From assembly GCF_002174125.1 (NCBI RefSeq), contig NZ_NEXX01000001.1, forward strand, positions 124,001-188,000: DNA of 64,000 nucleotides, given 5' to 3'. The notes beneath the pieces are model-generated. The model made no database searches and was not told the origin of the DNA. It was given only the letters and a program-made list of their open reading frames with translations. Every line of letters starts with the position of its first letter. The first letter of the stretch is position 1. The stretch comes from Acinetobacter populi (GTDB taxonomy: Bacteria > Pseudomonadota > Gammaproteobacteria > Pseudomonadales > Moraxellaceae). Shown here piece after piece: positions 56,893-64,000 of this stretch. Position numbers and translations under genes: made by a program.

Positions 56893-57735
56893 TTAACCTT
56901 GAAAATATCTTAAATCAAAGCGTCCATCATAAACTTTCGCTGTCGGACCAGTCATCCACACCACATCGCCTTCCTGCCATGCAATATTCAACATACCACC
57001 TGCCAGTTCAATATTGACATTATTGTCCAGTAAACCACGACGAATGCCGCTGACAACCGCAGCACATGCCCCTGTACCACATGCCAGTGTTTCACCTACT
57101 CCACGTTCATAAACACGTAAACGTGCCTGATTGCGTGAAATAACCTGCAAAAATCCTGCATTAACGTGTTCCGGAAAACGTACATGGGATTCTACTTGTG
57201 GTCCAATTGCTGCGACATTGGCTTTAAGTACATCATCCACCAAAATCACGGCATGGGGATTGCCCATATTCACTACGTCGACTTTAATTTCTAAATCTTT
57301 TAACTGTAACGGATAAAGCGCTTGGACATCGTCAGCAACAAAAGGAATTTGTTCGGGTAAAAATTTTGGTTCGCCCATATTGACCCGCACCCAGCCATTT
57401 GCACCCAGTTCAGGCTCCACAATGCCCGATTTGGTCTGCACCCGGATTTTGGTTTTATAAGTCAATTGATGCTCGTAGACAAAACGGGCAAAACAACGCA
57501 CGCCATTACCACATTGTTCTACTTCGGAACCATCAGCATTAAAAATTCTGTACTTAAAATCAACTGTCGGATCTTCCGGTGGTTCAATAATCAATAGTTG
57601 ATCAAAACCAATCCCGAAATGGCGATCTGCCATACGCTGAATCGTCAAACTATCCAGATAAGCACGTTGACGAACTAGATCAATCACCACAAAGTCATTG
57701 CCCAAACCATGCATTTTGGTAAATTCCAATAGCAT
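56893..57735 (-). CDS. dapF: Diaminopimelate epimerase
   Basis: A 280-residue cofactor-independent racemase that converts LL- to meso-diaminopimelate. The two catalytic cysteines are in '[20 protein letters not shown]' and '[16 protein letters not shown]'. '[15 protein letters not shown]' is the canonical start. It is six bases downstream of lysA in the same operon. Confidence 0.97.
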   Translation of the reverse strand: MLLEFTKMHGLGNDFVVIDLVRQRAYLDSLTIQRMADRHFGIGFDQLLIIEPPEDPTVDFKYRIFNADGSEVEQCGNGVRCFARFVYEHQLTYKTKIRVQTKSGIVEPELGANGWVRVNMGEPKFLPEQIPFVADDVQALYPLQLKDLEIKVDVVNMGNPHAVILVDDVLKANVAAIGPQVESHVRFPEHVNAGFLQVISRNQARLRVYERGVGETLACGTGACAAVVSGIRRGLLDNNVNIELAGGMLNIAWQEGDVVWMTGPTAKVYDGRFDLRYFQG

Positions 57736-57741
57736 CTCAAT

Positions 57742-58992
57742 TTACTCCTGTGGTAATAACTGTTCGTTGGCCCAAAGCGATTCAATGGTTTCACGCTTGC
57801 GAATCAGATATGCCTGATCACCATCGACCATGACTTCTGCCGCACGGCCACGTGAATTATAATTTGAACTCATCACAAAACCATATGCACCAGCCCCAAG
57901 AACTGCAAGGGTGTCATTTTCCTTGATCGCAAGATCACGATCTTTACCGAGGAAATCTCCGGTTTCGCAAATGGCACCGACCACATCCCAAGTTTTGACT
58001 TCGGTATTTTTACGTGGCGTAACCGAAACAATATCCATCCAGGCTTCATATAAAGACGGACGAATTAGATCATTCATTGCTGCATCAACAATGGCAAAGT
58101 TACGATGCGAAGTCGGTTTGAGCAAATCCACTTTGGTCAATAACACCCCAGCATTGGCACTGATACTGCGACCAGGCTCCATATAGACTTTTAAACCCAG
58201 TTGTTCCAGTTGCGGACGCATGGCATTTGCATACTCTGCAACAGTTGGGGGTGTTTCATCTTTGTAGGTAACACCCAGACCACCGCCAATATCAATATGT
58301 TTTAAGGTGATCCCTAACTGTTTAAGTTGTTCAATCATCACTTGTACCCGTTCAAGCGCATCAACAAATGGCTTGGTTTCGGTCAGTTGGGAACCGATAT
58401 GACAGTCAATTCCAATGATGTCCAAATTCGGCAAACTCGCAGCATATTGATAGGTATCGAATACACTGTCACTCGGAATACCAAATTTATTTTCTTTTAA
58501 ACCTGTTGAAATATAAGGATGGGTTTTGGCATCGACATCCGGATTAACCCGCAAGGAAATCGGTGCTTTTTTATTTAAACCTGCTGCAACTTTTTGAATA
58601 CGATCCAGTTCTGCATGAGATTCCACATTAAAACATGCAATACCAACGATCAGTGCTTTGGCGATATCGGCTTCAGATTTGCCCAAACCGGAAAATACAA
58701 TTTTCGATGGATCACCACCTGCTGCAAGCACACGTGCCAGTTCGCCACCGGTCACAATATCAAAACCGGCTCCCAATTTTGCCAATACATTCAGCACAGC
58801 AATATTGGAATTGGATTTCACAGCAAAACAAATCTGATGATCAATAAATGCAAAAGCTTCATCCATATCCAGATAATGCTTGCAAAAAGCAGCTTTGGAA
58901 TACACGTACAAAGGTGTAGAAAATTGCTGAGCTAAATCTTCAAGGGAACAATTTTCAGCGTGTAAAACGCCTTGTTGACGTGTAAAACTCAT
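57742..58992 (-). CDS. lysA: Diaminopimelate decarboxylase
   Basis: A 416-residue PLP enzyme making lysine from meso-diaminopimelate. The PLP lysine is in 'ICFAVKSNSNIAVLNVL', with 'DCHIGSQLTET', 'HIDIGGGLGVTY', 'EPGRSISANAGVLLT' and the active-site 'ICETGDFLGKDR'. Its start overlaps the lptM stop by four bases. The order lptM-lysA-dapF is conserved in many gammaproteobacteria. Confidence 0.97.
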   Translation of the reverse strand: MSFTRQQGVLHAENCSLEDLAQQFSTPLYVYSKAAFCKHYLDMDEAFAFIDHQICFAVKSNSNIAVLNVLAKLGAGFDIVTGGELARVLAAGGDPSKIVFSGLGKSEADIAKALIVGIACFNVESHAELDRIQKVAAGLNKKAPISLRVNPDVDAKTHPYISTGLKENKFGIPSDSVFDTYQYAASLPNLDIIGIDCHIGSQLTETKPFVDALERVQVMIEQLKQLGITLKHIDIGGGLGVTYKDETPPTVAEYANAMRPQLEQLGLKVYMEPGRSISANAGVLLTKVDLLKPTSHRNFAIVDAAMNDLIRPSLYEAWMDIVSVTPRKNTEVKTWDVVGAICETGDFLGKDRDLAIKENDTLAVLGAGAYGFVMSSNYNSRGRAAEVMVDGDQAYLIRKRETIESLWANEQLLPQE

Positions 58993-59195
58993 TGTTGACT
59001 ACCTAAATCCTGATCTGAGGGCTGTGACGATGATTGTGTTTCCTGAACGGTCTGTTTGTCTTTTTTGTAGAGCAAATATTCCGAGCGCTTGTCATAATTT
59101 GGATCGGAAGGCAGCATCAATGCGCCAGATTGACCACAAGCAACAAGGCCACATAGAGAAGAAAGACATAAACCGATAAGACACAAAGTACGCAT
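58989..59195 (-). CDS. lptM: Small lipoprotein LptM (YifL family)
   Basis: A 68-residue lipoprotein with signal 'LIGLCLSSLCGLVACGQ' whose lipobox Cys is followed by 'GQSGALMLP', resembling the LptM N-terminus 'CGLKGPLYFP'. LptM aids oxidative maturation of LptD in the outer membrane. A start at 59210 is an alternative. Overlap with lysA and its place before it support the call. Confidence 0.82.
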   Translation of the reverse strand: MRTLCLIGLCLSSLCGLVACGQSGALMLPSDPNYDKRSEYLLYKKDKQTVQETQSSSQPSDQDLGSQQ

Positions 59196-59284
59196 AATCA
59201 AAATGCTCATTATTGATTATTGTTGAGTATAGCTTGATTTATAAAGTGACCAAAGCATTTCATGTGCTTAAAGCATCTTGAGGT

Positions 59285-59318
59285 ATAAAAAAACGCCAGT
59301 ATCAACTGACGTTTTGTA
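59285..59318 (-). terminator. Terminator after the permease gene
   Basis: AACGCCAGT pairs with ACTGACGTT, with one G-U, and T7 follows on the minus strand. Confidence 0.85.
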
Positions 59319-59337
59319 TTGACCGTGATTAACCGAC

Positions 59338-60753
59338 CTATTTTCTTCCTTTAAGATATTTCGGCTTATAGAAAACATAATAGCCAATTGCCAGAATCAC
59401 CAACCACAATGGACTGACTTTTAATGCTTTAAAAGTATCGGCTTCAAGTGACAGGATATACACAGTCCCAATAAAGAAAATGATCACCACCCAACAGGTA
59501 AATACACCACCCGGAAGTTTGAAAGTTGATGCTGCATGTAGCTCTGGACGTTGCTTTCTATAATTGATATAGCTCCACATAATGATGATCCAGACACAGA
59601 TAAACAAAATCGTGGACAAAGTGGTTGCCAGCGTAAATGCTTCAACAGTATTTGGCACAAGGTACTGTAATCCTGCACCTGCCAGTAAGCATACAGTTGA
59701 AAAATACAAGGCATTTGCCGGTACTGCGGATTTAGACAATTTACCAAAGCCCTGAGGCGCCTGATGATCTTTTGCCAGACCAAATAGCATACGACTGGTA
59801 GAGAAAACCCCACTATTCATCGAAGACATCACCGAAGACAATACCACTAGATTCATGATAATTGCAGCTGCGGCAATACCTGCTTGTGAAAATAGATTTA
59901 CAAATGGACTGACTTTAGGATCAATCTGATTCCATGGCGTAACTGACATCACGATAAACAATGCCAATACATAGAAAATAATGATACGAATTGGAATAGA
60001 GTTTACAGCTTTAGGTAGATTACGCTCTGGATCATGTGTTTCTGCTGCGGTGGTTCCCACCAGCTCAACGCCCACAAACGCAAAAATCGCAATCTGGAAT
60101 CCGGCTAAAAACCCATCAAAACCAGTCGGAAAGAATCCGCCATTTGACCATAAATTGCTAAATTGAGCGACTGTTCCTGCATCGGTGGTAAATCCAGTGA
60201 AGATCATCCAAAAACCCACGAGAATCAATACAATAATCGCTGTAATCTTGACCATGGCAAACCAGAATTCCATTTCACCAAACAGCCGTACAGTGACCAG
60301 ATTGAGCCCCATAATAAACAAGATCGCTGCGATACTGATCAATGCCCCTTCGGTCGGACTAAACTCCTGTCCTCCGTTGAAAAACTGCAAGTAATAAATA
60401 ATCGCAGATAAATCGGCAATCCCGATGGTAATCCAACATAGCCAATAGGTCCACCCGACAAAATAACCAGCCCATGGACCAATCAAATCGGTAGAGAAAT
60501 CGATAAAGGATTTATATTGCAAGTTCGAAAGTAATAATTCACCCAGTGCTCGCATAACCAAGAACACCATCAATCCGATAATCATATAGATAAACAGAAT
60601 CGAAGGACCTGCTAGGCTAATGGTTTTACCGGAACCCATAAACAAACCTGTTCCAATTGCCCCACCAATTGCAATCAATTGCAAATGGCGGTTGGATAGG
60701 CTGCGTTGCAGACTTTCTGGATCCCCTTGCGGTAAATCGTGTGGATATGACAT
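59338..60753 (-). CDS. cycA: Amino acid permease, CycA-like (D-serine/D-alanine/glycine)
   Basis: A 471-residue APC-family transporter with 12 predicted membrane helices. The opening 'LQLIAIGGAIGTGLFMGSGK', 'ALGELLLSNLQYKSFIDF' and 'VGVELVGTTAAETHDPERNL' closely match CycA as I recall it, as does 'SMNSGVFSTSRMLFGLA'. ATG at 60753 ('MSYPHDLPQGD') is chosen over one at 60804. It should import small neutral amino acids by proton symport. Substrate specificity is inferred. Confidence 0.88.
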   Translation of the reverse strand: MSYPHDLPQGDPESLQRSLSNRHLQLIAIGGAIGTGLFMGSGKTISLAGPSILFIYMIIGLMVFLVMRALGELLLSNLQYKSFIDFSTDLIGPWAGYFVGWTYWLCWITIGIADLSAIIYYLQFFNGGQEFSPTEGALISIAAILFIMGLNLVTVRLFGEMEFWFAMVKITAIIVLILVGFWMIFTGFTTDAGTVAQFSNLWSNGGFFPTGFDGFLAGFQIAIFAFVGVELVGTTAAETHDPERNLPKAVNSIPIRIIIFYVLALFIVMSVTPWNQIDPKVSPFVNLFSQAGIAAAAIIMNLVVLSSVMSSMNSGVFSTSRMLFGLAKDHQAPQGFGKLSKSAVPANALYFSTVCLLAGAGLQYLVPNTVEAFTLATTLSTILFICVWIIIMWSYINYRKQRPELHAASTFKLPGGVFTCWVVIIFFIGTVYILSLEADTFKALKVSPLWLVILAIGYYVFYKPKYLKGRK

Positions 60754-61069
60754 TTTTTTAATACACCTACTATATTTCTTCCTGCTAAAAATATTCCAAT
60801 TCATATAGAGAGAAAAGCACTAACTGAATTATTTTTGATTATTTTTATACTTTTTATACTTTTGCACGAATTACAGGCATTCCTAATTACCTGCACCAAA
60901 ATATTTTGAGTAATTTGCATTATATCCGTGCAGCAAACCTTATATCCATACGACATAGTTTGTCGTAATAATCCAAATAAAGCGCATGCGCTGCCTTTAC
61001 TTTTACAAAACAAGTCACTACATTGTTTTTCATCAAAGTATATTTAGCATCCAATCCAAGATCATCATT
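60754..61069. other. Divergent intergenic region between permease and radA
   Basis: These 316 AT-rich bases hold the two divergent promoters, with a TATACTTTTTATACTTTT stretch near 60847. No RNA gene or repeat is evident. Confidence 0.4.
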
Positions 61070-62455
61070 ATGAGTAAAGCCAAAACTGTTTATCGTTGCG
61101 AACATTGTGGAACAGACCATCCCAAATGGGTAGGACAATGTCCCGATTGTGGAGAATGGAACAGTTTGGTCGAAGCACGTTTAGAAAATGTCACCCCTCA
61201 CCGAGCAAAATCCGGGATTAAAACCGGCGGTTATGCTGGTCAAACCAGTCAAATTACCACGCTGGATCAAATCCAGCTAAGCCGTGAATCCCGTACCTCT
61301 ACTGGTATTAGTGAGTTTGATCGGGTACTCGGTGGTGGGCTAGTAATGGGATCAGTGGTGTTAATTGGTGGTGATCCCGGTATTGGTAAATCTACCATTC
61401 TGCTCCAGACAGCAACCTATATGGCAAGCCAACAACCTGCGCTCTATATTACAGGTGAAGAATCATTGTCTCAGGTGGCAATGCGGGCGAAACGTCTGGA
61501 CTTGCCTCTAAATGCCCTGAAAGTCATGGCAGAAACCTGTGTCGAACGCATTTGCGAAGTTCTGGCCCACGAACGTCCACAAATGGCTGTGCTAGACTCA
61601 ATTCAAACACTCTATACTGAAACCATTCAGTCTGCGCCCGGAGGTGTTTCCCAGATTCGTGAATCTGCTGCCATCCTGACCCGATTTGCCAAACACACTG
61701 GCACATCACTGTTTATCGTCGGTCATGTCACCAAAGAAGGTGCGCTTGCCGGCCCTCGTGTACTGGAACATATGGTGGATTGTGTACTTTATTTCGAAGG
61801 ACAATCCGACTCTCGTTACCGCATGATTCGCGCTGTTAAAAACCGCTTTGGTGCAGTGAATGAACTTGGCGTGTTCGGAATGACCGATAAGGGACTAAAA
61901 GAAGTCGCCAATCCTTCGGCCATTTTTTTAAGCCGTTATGATGAAGCCATTCCCGGATCTGTGGTGATGATTAGCCGTGAAGGTACGCGTCCCTTACTGG
62001 TGGAAGTTCAGGCACTGGTCGATGATGCACATGGACAACCGCGTCGGGTTGCATTGGGACTGGAGCAAAATCGTTTATCCATGTTGCTTGCAGTCATGCA
62101 TCGGCACGGTGGTGTACAAACCGTAGGCCAAGATGTCTATGTCAATATCGTTGGTGGTTTAAAAATTACCGAAACAGGCTCAGACTTGGCAGTATTACTG
62201 GCCTGTGCATCAAGTTTAAGGGGCAAGGCACTTCCGCAGCATCTTGCGGTCTTTGGTGAAGTGGGACTTTCCGGGGAAATCCGCCCTGTTCCCAATGGTC
62301 AGGAACGCTTAAAAGAAGCACATAAACATGGTTTTAAAACCATTATTTTACCGCGCGCCAATGCACCACAAAATCCAATCAAAGGCTTAAACGTCATTTC
62401 AGTGGCACGACTGCATGAAGCACTACAAGCGGCTATGGATATCTGTGATGAATAA
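61070..62455 (+). CDS. radA: DNA repair protein RadA
   Basis: A 461-residue RecA-like DNA repair and recombination protein with a branch-migration role. The N-terminal zinc finger is 'RCEHCGTDHPKWVGQCPDCG', Walker A is 'GGDPGIGKST', the RadA motif is 'KNRFGAVNELGVFGM', and the Lon-protease-like C-terminus follows. ATG at 61070 ('MSKAKTVYRCEHC') is used because an earlier ATG at 60986 would add a non-conserved stretch before the zinc finger. It is a single gene. Confidence 0.96.
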   Translation: MSKAKTVYRCEHCGTDHPKWVGQCPDCGEWNSLVEARLENVTPHRAKSGIKTGGYAGQTSQITTLDQIQLSRESRTSTGISEFDRVLGGGLVMGSVVLIGGDPGIGKSTILLQTATYMASQQPALYITGEESLSQVAMRAKRLDLPLNALKVMAETCVERICEVLAHERPQMAVLDSIQTLYTETIQSAPGGVSQIRESAAILTRFAKHTGTSLFIVGHVTKEGALAGPRVLEHMVDCVLYFEGQSDSRYRMIRAVKNRFGAVNELGVFGMTDKGLKEVANPSAIFLSRYDEAIPGSVVMISREGTRPLLVEVQALVDDAHGQPRRVALGLEQNRLSMLLAVMHRHGGVQTVGQDVYVNIVGGLKITETGSDLAVLLACASSLRGKALPQHLAVFGEVGLSGEIRPVPNGQERLKEAHKHGFKTIILPRANAPQNPIKGLNVISVARLHEALQAAMDICDE

Positions 62456-62682
62456 ACTATGCGCCATGCAGCATTAAGTTTAACGTTGTCCCTACTTTTT
62501 ATACATTCCATAGATCGGCTGATTAAGTGAAAAAGTATTTTGCAAATCATGCCTTTAACAGGAATCATGCAAGCAATTTATTAAATTTTCTAACAAAAAT
62601 CACAAACTTAGCCTTGAAATTTGATATAAAACCCGCATTATTGAGGGTAAGAAGTTTTATTGATCATAGGAATATTAAAACA

Positions 62683-63675
62683 ATGCAAAATAAAGCACGC
62701 GGTGCTGTTGTCGCATTAATGATGGCAAGTTTATTGGCTGCGCCCCTTGCAGAAGCCAAACGTGCAGGCGGTGGTAAAAGTGTCGGGATGTCCCGCGCTC
62801 CAAGCTCTAGCCAAAGTTATAACCAAAACCAGAATACTCAATATCGTAATCAAGCACCTGCTACAGCACAACAACAACCGCAGCGTAGTGGTTCAAATGT
62901 TGGCGGTATGGTAGCGGCTGGTGTTGCTGGTGCGGCATTAGGTGCAGTGGCTGCAAATGCAATGGCTGATGATGGCCAAAAAGCCAATCCGAATGAACAA
63001 GCCGCTAACTGGCAAAATGGTGAACAGGCTGCTCAAGAGAAAAAAAGTGGTTTTAGCTGGTTCTGGTTGATTATTCTTGCTGCCGCTGCTTTCTTCCTGT
63101 TTCGTAAATTTTCTGCGAAAAAACAATTCGCAGGTACAGGTAATCCCTATGCACCCAATAACAGTGGTGCAAGCACACGTAATCAAACCTCATCACCTTT
63201 TGGTACAACACCTCCAGCAGGAAATACCAATATCTTTGGTCAACCTGTGAATGGTGGTCAAGCACCAGTACAAGCGCCTTTTGGTGGTGCAACAACCAAT
63301 AGCGGCAACCAATTACCTGATGGTAGCGAACCGGCAACCTTCCTGCGTTTCGCACGTCAACGCTTTAACCATATTCAAGCGATGAACAATGCCACCAATA
63401 TCGAAGAAATTCGTAAATATTTCACTCCTGACATGTATCAGGCGATTTATTCGGATGTTGCCAATAATACCGATGTTGCAGAATTTAGTAATCTGACTGC
63501 AAACGTGATTGATCAAAGTACTGAAAATGGTCAATACGTGGTTAGTGTGCGTTTTACTGGAACAGTAAGTGAAGATTTAAATGCCTTACCACAACCATTT
63601 ACCGAAATCTGGCATTTTGTAAAACCAGTCGGTAGCTCTACTGAGTGGTTAGTTGCAGGAATTCAACAAGTTTAA
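62683..63675 (+). CDS. Tim44-like domain membrane protein
   Basis: A 330-residue protein with a signal peptide (residues 1-25, 'ALMMASLLAAPLAEAKR'), a Gln/Asn/Ser-rich linker, a glycine/alanine-rich segment, one membrane helix ('WFWLIILAAAAFFLFRKF') and a C-terminal Tim44-like domain (about residues 205-330, 'ATFLRFARQRFNHIQAMNNA', 'ENGQYVVSVRFTGTVSED'). The upstream ATG at 62527 is rejected as it lacks a signal peptide. The role is unknown; related proteins sit in the inner membrane. A terminator follows. Confidence 0.85.
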   Translation: MQNKARGAVVALMMASLLAAPLAEAKRAGGGKSVGMSRAPSSSQSYNQNQNTQYRNQAPATAQQQPQRSGSNVGGMVAAGVAGAALGAVAANAMADDGQKANPNEQAANWQNGEQAAQEKKSGFSWFWLIILAAAAFFLFRKFSAKKQFAGTGNPYAPNNSGASTRNQTSSPFGTTPPAGNTNIFGQPVNGGQAPVQAPFGGATTNSGNQLPDGSEPATFLRFARQRFNHIQAMNNATNIEEIRKYFTPDMYQAIYSDVANNTDVAEFSNLTANVIDQSTENGQYVVSVRFTGTVSEDLNALPQPFTEIWHFVKPVGSSTEWLVAGIQQV

Positions 63676-63689
63676 TATCTGAGAAATCA

Positions 63690-63722
63690 AAAAATGGCAA
63701 CTTTAATAGTTGCCATTTTTAT
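63690..63722. terminator. Terminator between Tim44-like and terminal gene
   Basis: AAATGGCAACT pairs with AGTTGCCATTT around a 5-base loop and is flanked by A- and T-runs, serving both converging genes. Confidence 0.88.
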
Positions 63723-63744
63723 ATCCATCTTTCATGGAAAGAAA

Positions 63745-64000
63745 TTATTTTGCAGCAATCATTTTTATTTGTTTAAACTGATCATTTTCAACGAGGTAAT
63801 ATACGGTTTCGCACTTTTCCTGATCACCATAACGACTACCCACTGCAATGACTAGATGGCTATCTTTTTGATAAAAAATGTCATTTTGGGTAAAACCTTT
63901 TTGTACGCTATAACAATCGGCAAAAGTATCCGGCAATATAAAGCTCTGTCCCGTTTTGGCATTAAAGGCTAAAGCAAAGCTACATCCACCACCACAACCT
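63745..64000 (-). CDS. Partial protein of unknown function, 5' end outside window
   Basis: The frame stays open on the minus strand from the right edge to a stop at 63745, giving the last 84 residues. The visible part begins 'GCGGGCSFALAFNAKTGQSF' and ends 'YYLVENDQFKQIKMIAAK'. A Cys-Gly-Gly-Gly-Cys motif and two later cysteines suggest disulfides in a secreted protein, perhaps a small beta-strand-rich periplasmic protein. I do not recognise the family. Confidence 0.65.
   Translation of the reverse strand, partial: GCGGGCSFALAFNAKTGQSFILPDTFADCYSVQKGFTQNDIFYQKDSHLVIAVGSRYGDQEKCETVYYLVENDQFKQIKMIAAK

Overview
The window reads as a chromosomal segment of an AT-rich gammaproteobacterium of the Acinetobacter type (Moraxellaceae). 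This rests on a CarO outer-membrane protein, a single-domain NadM-type NMN adenylyltransferase, the lptM-lysA-dapF-xerC, rlmE-ftsH-folP and carA-carB-greA neighbourhoods, and the general protein style. Most of it is ordinary housekeeping DNA. There is no IS element, CRISPR array, rRNA or tRNA that I can support.

Layout. 1-8129 is accessory surface biology: two tandem, partly near-identical trimeric autotransporter adhesins (the first runs off the left edge) with collagen-like Gly-X-Y stalks, followed by a LuxR-type regulator. 8307-15737 holds FKBP, a LysR regulator preceded by a candidate small RNA or attenuator, glnS, a cyclophilin, lpxH, a TusA-like protein, rpoH, a DUF423 membrane protein and thiS-thiG. 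15806-17560 is a large protein I do not recognise. 17902-26889 contains a thioesterase and then a catabolic cluster: IclR regulator, CaiB-type CoA-transferase, PcaF/PaaJ-like thiolase, 3-hydroxyacyl-CoA dehydrogenase and enoyl-CoA hydratase on the minus strand, with an acyl-CoA dehydrogenase and MFS transporter divergent. Three copies of a TTTCGC-N3-GCGAAA-like palindrome sit at the iclR start and in the divergent promoter region. Together these genes could import a C6-type dicarboxylate, activate it with succinyl-CoA, and beta-oxidise it to acetyl-CoA plus succinyl-CoA.

27235-39960 carries a GST, carO, dapD, the queuosine genes queE and queC, a small secreted protein, a Bcp peroxiredoxin, nadM, an enoyl-CoA hydratase paralogue, folP, ftsH, rlmE, yhbY and small conserved proteins. 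39961-47703 has carA (TTG start, attenuator-like leader), carB, greA, an alkyltransferase-like DNA repair protein, fur and bamE. 47855-54645 has gyrA, a secreted metallo-beta-lactamase-fold hydrolase, an AraC regulator and etfA/etfB.

55174-64000 has xerC and lptM-lysA-dapF, with a ParE/RelE-Phd/YefM toxin-antitoxin pair lodged between dapF and xerC. A CycA-like permease, radA, a Tim44-domain membrane protein and the 3' end of an unknown gene close the window.

Starts were chosen by ribosome-binding sites and family alignment from memory. No database search was possible, so family names rest on visible motifs and recalled relatives.
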